Shown: piece by piece, positions 16,444 to 26,500 of the stretch
Layout of the letters: every line of letters begins with the position of its first letter
Numbering within the stretch: position 1 is the first letter of the stretch
Assembly: GCF_025717535.1 (NCBI RefSeq)
Contig: NZ_JAJIRO010000001.1
Coordinates: 620,001-684,000 of the forward strand
Source: Paucibacter sp. Y2R2-4
GTDB lineage: Bacteria; Pseudomonadota; Gammaproteobacteria; Burkholderiales; Burkholderiaceae_C
DNA: 64,000 bases
Direction of reading: 5' to 3'
Translations under genes and position numbers: made by a program
The notes under the pieces: model-generated
What the model was told of the DNA's origin: nothing
Database searches by the model: none
The model's input: only the letters and a program-made list of their open reading frames with translations

Positions 16444-17480
16444 GCCAAGTTCTCATCCAAGACCTGAACATCCGCTTTGGCGGCAATGAGGTCATCCAAA
16501 AGCTCAATCTCGAGGTCAAGTCCGGTGAATTTCTGGTGCTGCTGGGTCCCTCGGGCTGCGGCAAGTCCACGCTTTTGCACAGCATTGCTGGCCTCAATCC
16601 CATCAGCGGCGGCCGCATCTTGATTGGCGGCCAAGACATGAGCACCGCGCCGCCCAGCGAGCGCGGTCTGGGCATGGTGTTTCAGAGTTATGCCCTCTAC
16701 CCGCATATGAGCGTGCGCGACAACCTGGGCTTTCCGCTGCGCATGGCCGGCCTGCCCAAAGACGAGAAAGATCGCCGCATCGCCAAAGCCGCTGCCATGT
16801 TGCAGCTGGAACCCTTGCTGGAGCGCCGCCCCGCGCAGCTCTCGGGCGGCCAGCGTCAGCGTGTGGCCATCGGCCGTGCGCTGGTGCGCGAAGCCGACTT
16901 GCTGCTGCTGGACGAGCCGCTGTCGAATCTGGATGCCAAGTTGCGTACCGAGCTGCGGCGCGAGCTCAAGCAGTTGCACGCACGCCTGAGCAACACCATG
17001 ATTTACGTGACGCACGATCAGGTCGAGGCCATGACGCTGGCCACCCGCATCGTCGTCATGTATCAAGGCCAGATCTTGCAGATTGGAAGCCCGGCCGAGG
17101 TCTACGAGCGCCCCAGCAGCTTGCGCGTGGCCAGCTTTGTCGGCTCACCCAGCATCAACCACTTGCCCGGTGAATTGCGCGCAGGCCAGTTTTGCGCCGG
17201 TCCACTGCAACTGGCCGGCCCCTCGGTCGATGCCGGCGCCATCAGCCTGGCGGTGCGTCCCGAGGATGTCTTGATTGGGCCTGATCAGCCTTTTGCAGGC
17301 GTGGTCGATCTGGTGGAGCCGCTGGGCAACCAGCATCTGCTGTGGATGTCGGCGGGAGAACGCACGGTTTGCGCGGTCTTGCCGGGGCAAGCCAATTTGG
17401 CTGCGGGCGATGCCGTGCGATTTGGCTTCGATGCCCAGCGCCTGCATTGGTTTGACGCTGCGGGGCACCGCCTAGGCTGA
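16440..17480 (+). CDS. Sugar ABC transporter ATP-binding protein (MsmK/UgpC type)
   Basis: ATPase of the CUT1 importer encoded upstream, 346 residues with the full-length C-terminal TOBE/MalK-like regulatory domain. Motifs: Walker A GPSGCGKST (36-44), signature LSGGQRQR (134-141), Walker B LLLLDEP (154-160), then MIYVTHDQVEAMTLA. The start is TTG at 16440: the same frame has a stop at 16395-16397 and no ATG or GTG in between, and the N-terminus SQVLIQDLNIRFGGNEVI fits the family. It is separated from the permease genes by the two glycosidase genes, but lies in the same operon. Confidence 0.92.
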   Translation: MSQVLIQDLNIRFGGNEVIQKLNLEVKSGEFLVLLGPSGCGKSTLLHSIAGLNPISGGRILIGGQDMSTAPPSERGLGMVFQSYALYPHMSVRDNLGFPLRMAGLPKDEKDRRIAKAAAMLQLEPLLERRPAQLSGGQRQRVAIGRALVREADLLLLDEPLSNLDAKLRTELRRELKQLHARLSNTMIYVTHDQVEAMTLATRIVVMYQGQILQIGSPAEVYERPSSLRVASFVGSPSINHLPGELRAGQFCAGPLQLAGPSVDAGAISLAVRPEDVLIGPDQPFAGVVDLVEPLGNQHLLWMSAGERTVCAVLPGQANLAAGDAVRFGFDAQRLHWFDAAGHRLG

Positions 17481-17486
17481 GGCTGA

Positions 17487-17514
17487 AGCTCAGGCCTTAG
17501 CTCGGGCCTGAGCT
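17487..17514. terminator. Hairpin between convergent genes
   Basis: A perfect 10-base inverted repeat, AGCTCAGGCC (17487-17496) and GGCCTGAGCT (17505-17514), with an eight-base loop. It lies between the ATPase gene and the convergent solute-binding-like gene. No long T-run follows, so its role as a bidirectional terminator is inferred from position. Confidence 0.5.
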
Positions 17515-18536
17515 CAGGATTTACGCAGCAGCGGCTGAATCAGCCGTTGCCGCACCAGCGGGTGCCAGAGTTTCGGGTCTTGCTGCAGGCTCTCGGGCGG
17601 CTGGTCGGGGTTGTCCAGGATCAGCCAGCGCCGCTCGGCCAGCTGTGATTTGCGCACCTGCCAGCCGACCGCCTTGTCATGCAGGGCCTCAAAGCTGCCA
17701 TCCGCTTGAATCACTCGCCATCCCTGGCGCAGCCTGGCCGCCAACTCGGGGCGCTTGTGGCTGACCATGAAAGCAAAGGTCGAGGGATAGGCAATCGCCC
17801 ATTGCTTGAGCACCACCAGATTCGGCAGCGCATCCACGATGCCATAAGCCTCGTCCGAAGCCAGCGCGAACAAATCAAAGCGCCGCCGCTCCAACATGGC
17901 CTGAAAAATCGACAGCTTGGGAAGGCGCTGCACGCGCCAGGCATTGGCTTCCAGCACCGCCGCATCCGGCCAATGCGCTACCTGAGCAATGCTGAAACGG
18001 CGCGCCTGCGCCAGCGTCTGCACATCTTCAAATTCCGCCTGGCGGCTCGCCAGGCAGATGGGCAGGCGAATACCGTTCAGCCCGCGACGCAAACAGCCGC
18101 GCACCTGCAGGCCATCGGCCTCTCGGGCGCGCGAGTTCATGCTGGCCACCACATCCAATTCACCGCTGCGTAACTCCAGCATGGTGCGGCTTTGGGTGAT
18201 GTTGTCGCGCGGCGGTACGGGATCAAAACGATAGGGGCCATGACTGGGCACCGTCTTGTTCAGCAGCAAGGTCAGCACCGCCAGCGCAAAGGAATCTTCC
18301 TCGCCTTGCAAGGGCTGCATATCGTGCCGCACCGTCATCATCGCAGCCGATTTGCTCTGCGCCCCCGACGCAGAGGCACTGGCCGCGCCGCTAGTAACGG
18401 CACTCGCTGTGGTGTTTGCAGTTGCGCCGGCAAGGCCCAAAGACCAAACTGGCCCAGCGACACCCAGTGCCGTGGCCGTAGCCAAACAACGCCGTCGAGC
18501 CAAAAGGTTTGCTTTGCTTTCTGATGCTTCTTGCAT
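17514..18536 (-). CDS. Solute-binding-protein-like hypothetical protein
   Basis: A 340-residue exported protein. The N-terminus has ARRRCLATATALGVAGPVWS, a Tat-like or Sec signal, followed by a low-complexity Ala/Ser/Thr linker to about residue 65. The rest resembles the type-3 periplasmic solute-binding fold (MLELRSGELDVVASMNSR; FQAMLERRRFDLFALASDEA; YPSTFAFMVSHKRPELAARL), as used by polar amino-acid binding proteins and by the sensory domains of signalling proteins. No transporter genes adjoin it, so a sensor, scavenger or orphan role is possible. The specific ligand cannot be inferred. Confidence 0.6.
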   Translation of the reverse strand: MQEASESKANLLARRRCLATATALGVAGPVWSLGLAGATANTTASAVTSGAASASASGAQSKSAAMMTVRHDMQPLQGEEDSFALAVLTLLLNKTVPSHGPYRFDPVPPRDNITQSRTMLELRSGELDVVASMNSRAREADGLQVRGCLRRGLNGIRLPICLASRQAEFEDVQTLAQARRFSIAQVAHWPDAAVLEANAWRVQRLPKLSIFQAMLERRRFDLFALASDEAYGIVDALPNLVVLKQWAIAYPSTFAFMVSHKRPELAARLRQGWRVIQADGSFEALHDKAVGWQVRKSQLAERRWLILDNPDQPPESLQQDPKLWHPLVRQRLIQPLLRKS

Positions 18537-18620
18537 CAGGGCAGTCTAGGTCAGCAGCGGCAGATTCCTGGCCAGCCTGCGCTAGGGATTTTCCCCGCCG
18601 CAAAAACTGAGCAAAAAGTC

Positions 18621-19961
18621 TCAAGCCCGCAGAATCCGTCCACCATCACGCCAGCTGCCGCTGAGCCCGGGGAACACCTGAGCCAAGCTGGCATCCGGCA
18701 CACCCAGATGCCGCTGCAGCAGGGCCGCAAAGACCTGGCGAAAGTCGCTGGTCACCGCCAGATCGCGCCCCTCCACCAAGGCGGCCGAGTCCAAACCCGG
18801 CCATTCGCCCAGCACCTGAGCGCCCGCCACGGGGCCGCCCATCAGCCACATCACATTGCCGCGGCCATGGTCGGTGCCGCCGGTTCCGTTTTGCCGCAAG
18901 GTGCGACCAAATTCGCTGCAAACCACGATCACCGTGTCGCGCATCGCATCGCCCAGACCCTGGCTGAGCGCCTCCAGCCCTTCGCCCAGGCTGGCCAGTT
19001 TGTTCGCCAACTGGCCCTCGGCGCCGCCCTGGTTCACATGGGTGTCCCAGCCGCCCACCGAGGTGAAGGCCAGCTGGGTGTGCGGGTCACGGCGAATCAG
19101 CTGGCCCATGCGCCGGGCATCGGCGGCAAAAGAGCGCGCCGACGCAGCGCCTTGATCGGCTTGTGAGGCCAATTGCGCGGCTCGGGCGCTGGAAACATCA
19201 CTCGAACCCTCGCGCGAGCCTTCATGCGCCCCCATGTCAAGGCTGGCCTTGGCCATGCTGCGCTGCATCTCGGCTCGCCCTTCGCGGCTGTCTTGCAAAC
19301 TGCGCGACAAGCCCGGGTCTTGGGCATAAAGCTTGGCCAAGCCGGCCTGCAAGCGCGGGTCGTCGATCGCCTTGCTGTCGAGCGCGCGTGGCCCCAGGCC
19401 CAAGCTCGCCACCGACGCCGTGCCCGAAAAGATGCGCGCCGGCGTTGCCCCCATGCTGAGCGCCCGCGTCGGCGAGGCCGGCCCCGGCAGCGTGGCCAAA
19501 AGGCGGTTCATCCAGCCATCCGGCGTGCTTTTGACACCAGGCGTACCGCTCTCCCAATAGTCTTGCGCATCAAAGTGCGATCGGCTAGCGTCCGGAGAGC
19601 CGCTGGCGTGCACAAAGCTCAGGCTCTGAGACTCCCACAGCGGCAGCAATCGGGCCAAGGCGGGGTGCAGGCCAAACTGCCGATTCAAGCGCATCACGCC
19701 GCCCGGCTCGCCCGGTCTGCCTAAGCGAATGTTGCTGCGCGACGCCTGGTAGTCGCGGTCTTCAAAAGGCACGACGACGCTGAGGCCATCGATCGCGCCT
19801 CGCAACATCAATACCACCAACTTGCGCGCACCGCCGCCCGAGGCCGGGGCGCCAACTTGCGTTGCCGGCCAGGCCTTGAAGCTCCAGCCCGCGCCAACAG
19901 CAAATGCGGAAGCCGTGGTGAACGCTGAGGCTTGCCCCAGAAACCGACGCCGTGTAGTCAT
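18621..19961 (-). CDS. DUF1501 family Tat-exported protein
   Basis: A 446-residue protein of the DUF1501 family, related to sulfatase/alkaline-phosphatase folds, function unknown. The start at 19961 gives a clear Tat signal (MTTRRRFLGQASAFTTASAF). Family landmarks follow: KLVVLMLRGAIDGLSVVVPF, the histidine-rich SPDASRSHFDAQDYWESG, and EFGRTLRQNGTGGTDHGRGN near residue 355. It is 16 bases downstream of a DUF1800 gene, the pairing usually seen for this family in proteobacteria and planctomycetes. The frame is open for 59 codons upstream, but that part overlaps the DUF1800 gene and lacks the signal. Confidence 0.88.
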   Translation of the reverse strand: MTTRRRFLGQASAFTTASAFAVGAGWSFKAWPATQVGAPASGGGARKLVVLMLRGAIDGLSVVVPFEDRDYQASRSNIRLGRPGEPGGVMRLNRQFGLHPALARLLPLWESQSLSFVHASGSPDASRSHFDAQDYWESGTPGVKSTPDGWMNRLLATLPGPASPTRALSMGATPARIFSGTASVASLGLGPRALDSKAIDDPRLQAGLAKLYAQDPGLSRSLQDSREGRAEMQRSMAKASLDMGAHEGSREGSSDVSSARAAQLASQADQGAASARSFAADARRMGQLIRRDPHTQLAFTSVGGWDTHVNQGGAEGQLANKLASLGEGLEALSQGLGDAMRDTVIVVCSEFGRTLRQNGTGGTDHGRGNVMWLMGGPVAGAQVLGEWPGLDSAALVEGRDLAVTSDFRQVFAALLQRHLGVPDASLAQVFPGLSGSWRDGGRILRA

Positions 19962-19977
19962 GAAGGCAGGCCTCTCA

Positions 19978-21615
19978 TCAAAAATGCATGAAGTCTGGGC
20001 TGCCCAGCAGCAGGGCCAGACGCAAATCCGCCGGCTCGGAGGCCAGAGCTTGGCGGCTGCGCTCAGACAGGCTGGCGCCCAAGGTGACTTGCAGATCGTT
20101 GCTGCTGAGCTGGCCGCTGCCGGCGCTGCGGCCAGCACGGATCAGGCGTTGCGCCCATTGCATGCGTTGCGCCAAGGCCTCGGGGTTCATCCAGGCCTCG
20201 CTGGTGTTTTTGTAGCCATCCGGCGTGGCCGCGCCGTACAAAGGCATGCCGGCCCGAGCCAGATGGGCCAGCGCACCCGGTGCGTCATCGAGTTGGACGC
20301 CGCTGGCGCGCAGGCTGGAGATCAGGTAACGGTAAGGCGACTTGATCTTGCTCTGAAAGGCCTCTCGGCTCCAGAACTGCTCTGAATCCAACAAGCTCTG
20401 CACCAGCACCCGCAGATCGCCCTGGCTTTGCAAAAAACGCTCAGCCAGATGCGCGACCAAGGCCGGCGGCGGCACATCGCTGACAAAGGCTTGCGCAAAT
20501 TTAAAGGCCAAATGACGCGCCGTAGCGGGATGGGCAGCCAACACATCCAGCGCCATTTCGCCCTCTTGCTGACCGGCAGCCTGCACCTGTCGGCCCAACC
20601 ATTGCTTGCTGCCGCCGTCATGGCGAGCCGCGTCAAAAATGAACAAGGAAGCTCGCTGAGACTCGCCAGCGCGCAGCACCGCGCGGTAGTCCACCGTCCA
20701 GCCGGTCAAGATGCGAGCCAGTTCAGTCACATCGCGCTGGGTGTAGCCGCCGTCCACGCCCAAGGTGTGCAGCTCCATCAACTCGCGGGCATAGTTTTCA
20801 TTCAGGCCCGAGGCACGCGGCGCGGCGCTATCCCCCATGCGGGCGCGCCGCGCCTGGGCGCGGGCCACGGCGGCCGAATCCGACCCCACGCTTTGCGCGT
20901 TGTCCAGATAAATCAGCATGGCCGGATGCTTGGCCACGGCGCCCAGCATCTGTCGGAATTTGCCGAACACAAAAGGCCGGATCGCCTCGCGCTCATAGCT
21001 GCCCACCAAGGCCCCAACAGGTCCTTTACCGGCATAGACATTGAAGTGGTTGAACCAGAAGTCCACCAACACTTCTTCCAACTGCGCCGGAGAAGCCAAG
21101 GCCCGCAAGAGGCGCTGCTTGGACGCCTCCAAGACCAGGGGCCGAATCAAGTCGCGTCGGCTTTGCTCCGCCGACTTCATCGCCTGTTCTTGCTGCGCGG
21201 CAGCCGGCGCGGACTTCTCCCCATCCTTGCCGCTCTTCTTGCCAAGCTCGCGCGCTTGGCGAAAGCGAGCCAGCAGGGCCGCCTGGCTCAGGCTCAAGGT
21301 CTCCAGCGCCTGCAACTGCGCTTGCAGATCCTGCGGCAAGGAGGACGCCGACTGCATCTGTTGCTGCAGAAACTGCTCTAGCCAAAGCCCGGGACCCAGC
21401 CGTCGCATAGCGCTCACCTCAGCCGGGCTGGGGCCGAAGCCCAGCCGGTTCAGCGCGTGAAAGGCCCGCTCTTCGGCGCTCAAGACCTCCATGGGTGCGC
21501 TGACAGCGCGCGCACTGGCGGCCCAGGTCAACGCCGGACTCAGGCCCGCCAACAGACCCTGTAGCAACAGTCGGCGGCTCGGCGCAGCGCTCCCATAGAC
21601 GGATAGGCTTTTCAT
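19978..21615 (-). CDS. DUF1800 family protein
   Basis: A 545-residue protein of the DUF1800 family, partner of DUF1501 proteins; function not established. The start at 21615 gives a Tat-like signal (SRRLLLQGLLAGLSPALTWA). Landmarks: AFHALNRLGFGPSP, the segment VDFWFNHFNVYAGKG near residue 185, and ENYARELMELHTLGVDGGYT near residue 270. Upstream codons to 21714 lack a signal and overlap the divergent DUF885 gene. Together the two genes probably form a two-gene transcription unit for periplasmic proteins. Confidence 0.88.
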   Translation of the reverse strand: MKSLSVYGSAAPSRRLLLQGLLAGLSPALTWAASARAVSAPMEVLSAEERAFHALNRLGFGPSPAEVSAMRRLGPGLWLEQFLQQQMQSASSLPQDLQAQLQALETLSLSQAALLARFRQARELGKKSGKDGEKSAPAAAQQEQAMKSAEQSRRDLIRPLVLEASKQRLLRALASPAQLEEVLVDFWFNHFNVYAGKGPVGALVGSYEREAIRPFVFGKFRQMLGAVAKHPAMLIYLDNAQSVGSDSAAVARAQARRARMGDSAAPRASGLNENYARELMELHTLGVDGGYTQRDVTELARILTGWTVDYRAVLRAGESQRASLFIFDAARHDGGSKQWLGRQVQAAGQQEGEMALDVLAAHPATARHLAFKFAQAFVSDVPPPALVAHLAERFLQSQGDLRVLVQSLLDSEQFWSREAFQSKIKSPYRYLISSLRASGVQLDDAPGALAHLARAGMPLYGAATPDGYKNTSEAWMNPEALAQRMQWAQRLIRAGRSAGSGQLSSNDLQVTLGASLSERSRQALASEPADLRLALLLGSPDFMHF

Positions 21616-21697
21616 GCCTAGGATGATGCCGTTCGCCCTGGGGGCCAGGTGTTGCCTGATTGAAAAATATTGTGAAGCGCTGCCCCAGCTCCTCTTG

Positions 21698-23455
21698 ATG
21701 TCCCCTTCGCCCATGCTTCAAACCATTTCCGAAACTTCTCAAGCGGTCCAGCAACTGCACGCCCTCTTTGCCGAATGCTGGGAGCGCGAGCTGGCTGAGA
21801 ACCCCATCACCGCCAGCTATATCGGTGACCCTCGATTCAACGCCCTGTGGCCCGACCTGAGCCCCTCCGCCCTGGCCGCCAGCGAGGCCGCGAACCGCGA
21901 TGCGCTGGCGAGGCTGCAAGCATTACCTCGCGAACCCCTGCCGGCTGAGGAGCAGCTGAACTTCGATCTCTTCCAGCATGAGTTGCAAGCGCGCTTGGCG
22001 GTGCTGCCTTTTCAGCCGCTGGCCTATGCCATCAGCGCGCGTGAAGGGCCGCAAAGCCTGAATGAGTTGGCCGAGATCATGCCGCTGGACAGCGTGGCCG
22101 ATGTGGAAGTCTGGCTGCAGCGCTTGCGTGGCCTGCCCCGCTATCTTGAGCAGTACAGCGCCCTGCTGCGCCAGGCCGCTCTTGAGGGCCGCACCCAGCC
22201 GCGCTTGCTGATGGAGCGGGTGCTGCCGCAGTTGCAGATGCAGGTCGATCCCAAGGTGCAGGCCGACCCCAGCCAAAGCCCGTTTTTCAGCGCCTTCGCT
22301 CGGCTGCCGGCTCGCTTGGGTGATTCCGCCATTGCGCGGCTGCAGTCCGAGGCCAAGGCCGTCATCGCGCAAGCCGTCCTGCCCGCTTACCAAGCCTTCA
22401 AAAGCTATTTTGAAAACGAATACCTGCCGGCCTGCCGCGACTCGGTGGGCATCAGCGACACCCCCGAGGGCTTGGCTTACTACCAAAACCGCATCGAGTT
22501 CCACACAACCACCCGGCTCACCGCCCAAGAGATTCACCAGATTGGCTTGGACGAAGTGGCCCGCATCCATGCCGAGATGAAGCGGGTGATGGACGGCCTG
22601 GGCTACTCGGGCAGCCTGGCGCAGTTCTTTGAATTCCTGCGCAGCGATCCGCAGTTCTATTGCCAATCGGCCGAAGAGCTGTTTGCGGCCTATGTGATGT
22701 GCGCCAAGAAGATCGAGCCCGAGTTGTGCAAGCTCTTTGGCAAGCTGCCACGTACGCCTTATGGTCTACGGGCCATACCGATGACCAGCGCGCCCAACAC
22801 CACGGCCGCCTACTACAGCGGCCCTTCGGACGACGGCCTGCGCGCAGGCTTCTACTACGTCAATCTCTACCGCCCCGAGATGCGACCCAAGTACGAGATC
22901 GAGGTGCTGACGGTGCATGAGGCGGTGCCCGGCCATCACTTGCAGATCGCCTTGGCGCAAGAGCAGCAAGACCTGCCCAAGTTCCGCCGCTTTGCCGGTT
23001 ACAACGCCTACCTCGAAGGCTGGGCCCTGTATGCCGAGACCCTGGGCTTTGAGTTGGGCCTCTACCAAGACCCCTACTCCCACTTTGGCCAACTCACCTA
23101 CGACATGTGGCGCGCCGTGCGCTTGGTAGTAGACACCGGCCTGCACGCGCTGGGCTGGTCGCGCCAGCAAGCGATTGACTATTTCCGCGCCAATGCGGCC
23201 AAGACCGAGGTCGATATCGTCAACGAAGTCGACCGTTACATCGGCTGGCCGGGCCAAGCCCTGTCCTACAAAATCGGCCAGCTGCGGGTACTGGACATGC
23301 GCCGCCGAGCGGAGGCCTCGCTAGGCCCGAGCATTGATATCCGGGCCTATCACGATATGTTGTTGGACGGCGGCGCGCTGCCGCTGGACCTGCTGGATCG
23401 CAAGGTTGACGCCTGGATCACGGCGCAACAAACACGGCCACAGACCGGGCAATGA
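21698..23455 (+). CDS. DUF885 family metallopeptidase-like protein
   Basis: DUF885 family protein of 585 residues, thought to be zinc metallopeptidases. The zinc-site motif VHEAVPGHHLQIALAQE lies near residue 410, and EGWALYAETLGFELGLY follows, both family hallmarks. There is no signal peptide when started at 21698; the ATG at 21713 is an alternative and the frame itself opens at 21614. It is divergent from the DUF1800 gene with about 80 bases between starts. Substrate unknown; cytoplasmic oligopeptide hydrolysis would fit. Confidence 0.85.
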   Translation: MSPSPMLQTISETSQAVQQLHALFAECWERELAENPITASYIGDPRFNALWPDLSPSALAASEAANRDALARLQALPREPLPAEEQLNFDLFQHELQARLAVLPFQPLAYAISAREGPQSLNELAEIMPLDSVADVEVWLQRLRGLPRYLEQYSALLRQAALEGRTQPRLLMERVLPQLQMQVDPKVQADPSQSPFFSAFARLPARLGDSAIARLQSEAKAVIAQAVLPAYQAFKSYFENEYLPACRDSVGISDTPEGLAYYQNRIEFHTTTRLTAQEIHQIGLDEVARIHAEMKRVMDGLGYSGSLAQFFEFLRSDPQFYCQSAEELFAAYVMCAKKIEPELCKLFGKLPRTPYGLRAIPMTSAPNTTAAYYSGPSDDGLRAGFYYVNLYRPEMRPKYEIEVLTVHEAVPGHHLQIALAQEQQDLPKFRRFAGYNAYLEGWALYAETLGFELGLYQDPYSHFGQLTYDMWRAVRLVVDTGLHALGWSRQQAIDYFRANAAKTEVDIVNEVDRYIGWPGQALSYKIGQLRVLDMRRRAEASLGPSIDIRAYHDMLLDGGALPLDLLDRKVDAWITAQQTRPQTGQ

Positions 23456-23465
23456 AATTTAAGAA

Positions 23466-23495
23466 GGCCGGTCTTTTCGGCCAGCTGTTGTTTTT
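23466..23495 (+). terminator. Possible terminator after the DUF885 gene
   Basis: GGCCG (23466-23470) pairs with CGGCC (23478-23482), and a T-rich stretch ending in five T's follows. The stem is only five pairs, so this is weak. Confidence 0.35.
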
Positions 23496-23541
23496 GAGGT
23501 CGTGACGCTGAGGCACACTCATGGTTCCAAGGAGACAAGCA

Positions 23542-26500
23542 ATGACTGACCCTCTCAACGCGCTACAGCGCGAACGGATCGATGCGGTAATGGCCCTGGC
23601 CGCCACCCGTCAACAAGCGCCCGAACAACGGGCCCTGGTCGAAAACTTTGGGCGCGAGTACTTCCGCCGTGTCGATGCCGAGGACTTGCTGTCTCGCTCG
23701 CCGGAAGACCTGCTGGGCGCCCTGCTCTCACACCTGCAGTTCGGCGCCAAGCGCCAGCCGGGCCAGACCCTGGTGCGGGTATTGAGCCCCAGCGTGGCCG
23801 ACAACGGTTGGGCCTCACGCCACTCGGTCATCGACATCGTCAATGACGACATGCCCTTCTTGGTGGACACCACCACCATCGAGATCAACCGCCAGGGCTT
23901 AACCCTGCATTTGATCGTGCACCCGATCTTTGCGGTCGAGCGTGACGAGGCTGGCCAACTCAAGGCAATTGGCCCGCGCAGCGAAGGCGCCGAAGCCGCC
24001 AATGTCAAACGCGAATCCTGGATGCATATCGAGGTGGATCGCATCATCGACGCGCAGCAGCGCGCCGAATTGCTGGCCGGCATCGAGCGAGTGCTGGGCG
24101 ATGTACGCGCCGCCGTGCAAGACTGGCAACCCATGGTGGGCCAGCTGCGCGCCGCCATTGCCGAGATGGAAAAAGCGCCCGCCTCGCTGAACCCCGCCGA
24201 AGTGCAAGAAAGCCTGGCCTTTTTGCAATGGCTGGCCGATGACCACATGACCTTGCTGGGCTACCGCGCCCATGAGCTGATTGTGGACAAGGGCGCCGAT
24301 GCGCTGCGCCTGCTGCCCGGCAGTGGCCTCGGCCTGTTGCGTGAAACCGAGCAAGAAAAGCTCTCCGCCAGCTTCTCGGCCCTGCCCGAGAATGCCCGCG
24401 CTCTGGCGCGTGCGCCCTCGCCGATTCTGGTCATCACCAAGGCCAACACCCGCTCCACAGTGCACCGCGCCGGTTACACCGACTACGTGGGCGTGAAGCG
24501 ATACAACGCCGCCGGCGAGGTGATTGGCGAACATCGCTTCATCGGTCTGTTCACCTCCACCGCCTACAGCGCCCGCGTCTCCGAGACGCCGCTGCTGCGC
24601 CAGCGCGTGGACGCCATCACCCAGCGCGCCGGTCTGCCGCCGGGCGGCCACCTGGCCAAGGCCCTGCAACACATTTTGGAGACTTATCCGCGCGACGATC
24701 TCTACCAGATCTCCAATGATGAGTTGTTCGAAACCTCGCTGGGCATCCTGGCCCTGGGTGAGCGCCAGCGCCTGCGCCTCTTCGTCTGCCGCGACCCCTT
24801 TGACCGCTTCTTCAGCTGCTTGGTCTATGTGCCTCGCGAGGCCTACTCGACCGATATGCGGATCAAGTTCCAAGCGATCTTGATGCAGGTCTTCAGCGGC
24901 AGCAGCGCCGAGTTCGATGTGCAGTTGAGCGACGCCGTCTTGGCCCGCATCCACTTCACCGTGCGCACCACGCCGGGCCAGGTGCCGGTGTTTGACCGCA
25001 AGGATGTGGAGGCCAAACTGACCGCCGCGGCACGCCGCTGGGACGACGATTTGCGCGATGCGCTGATCGACGCCGAAGGCGAGGCCCGCGGCCTGGAATT
25101 GTTCAAGCGCTGGAGTGCCGGCTTCCCGGCCGGCTACCGCGAGCGCATCAGCGCCCGCGCCGCCGTACCCGATGTGGTCAAGCTCGCCAGCCTGAGCCCC
25201 GAATCACCGCTGGCCCTAGCCCTTTACCGGCCGCTTGGGGCCGAGCCCGGCACCTTGGGCTTCAAGGTCTACCGCATGGGCGGCGCCGTGGTCTTGTCCG
25301 ACAGCCTGCCGATGCTGGAACATATGGGCGTGCGAGTGCTGGGCGAGCACAACCACCGCATTGCCGACGCCAGCAACGCCGGCGCGGCCGTGTCCTTGCA
25401 TGACTTCGAGCTGCAAGCCAGCGTCTCGGATGAGATCGAACCCGAAGCCCTGGCGCGCTTGTTTGAAGACACCTTCGCCCGGGTCTTCAACGGCGAGGTT
25501 GAGAACGACGACTTCAACCGCTTGGTGCTGCGCGCGGGCTTGTCCAACGACGAGATCGTGGTGCTGCGCGCCTACGCCAAATACCTGCGTCAAATCGGCT
25601 TTGCGCTCTCTCAATCGGCCATCGAGGCCACGCTGGCCGCGCACCCGCGCATCGCCCGCATGCTGGTGACTTTGTTCAAGCTGCGCTTTGATCCGCAAGC
25701 CCATGATGAGCTGGGCGCTAACGCCCAAGTCAATGGCATCGAGCGCGCGCTGGAGAAGGTCTCCAATCTGCAGGAAGACCGGGTCTTGCGCCAGTTGCTG
25801 GCCTTGATCCAATGCACGCTGCGCACCAATTTCTGGCGCACCGGCGTCGGCCACAGCGGTGCAGCCGGTCCACGCCGTCAGTTCCTCAGCTTCAAGCTCG
25901 ATTCGCGCAAGGTGCCGGGCCTGCCGGAGCCCCGGCCGCTGTATGAGATTTTTGTCTACTCGCCACGCTTTGAAGGCATTCACTTGCGCGGCGGCAAGGT
26001 CGCCCGTGGCGGCCTGCGTTGGTCGGACCGGCCCGAAGACTTCCGCACCGAGGTGCTGGGCCTGGTGAAGGCGCAGATGGTGAAGAACACCGTCATCGTG
26101 CCGGTCGGCAGCAAGGGCGGCTTTGTGCTGAAGAAGGCGCCGCCCGCTTCGGACCGCGACGCTTTCATGAAAGAAGGCATCAGCTGCTACCAAGACTATC
26201 TGCGCGCCCTGCTCGACCTGACCGACAACTACGCCGGCTCGCAAGTGGTGGCGCCGCCGCAAGTGATCCGCAAGGACGAGGATGACCCGTATTTGGTGGT
26301 GGCGGCCGACAAGGGCACGGCCACCTTCTCTGACTACGCCAACGCGGTCAGCGCCGAGTACGGCCATTGGCTGGGCGATGCCTTCGCTTCCGGCGGCAGC
26401 GTCGGCTACGATCACAAGGCCATGGGCATCACCGCGCGTGGCGCTTGGGAATCGGTGAAGCGCCATTTCCGCGAACTCGGCGTCGACACCCAAAGCCAAG

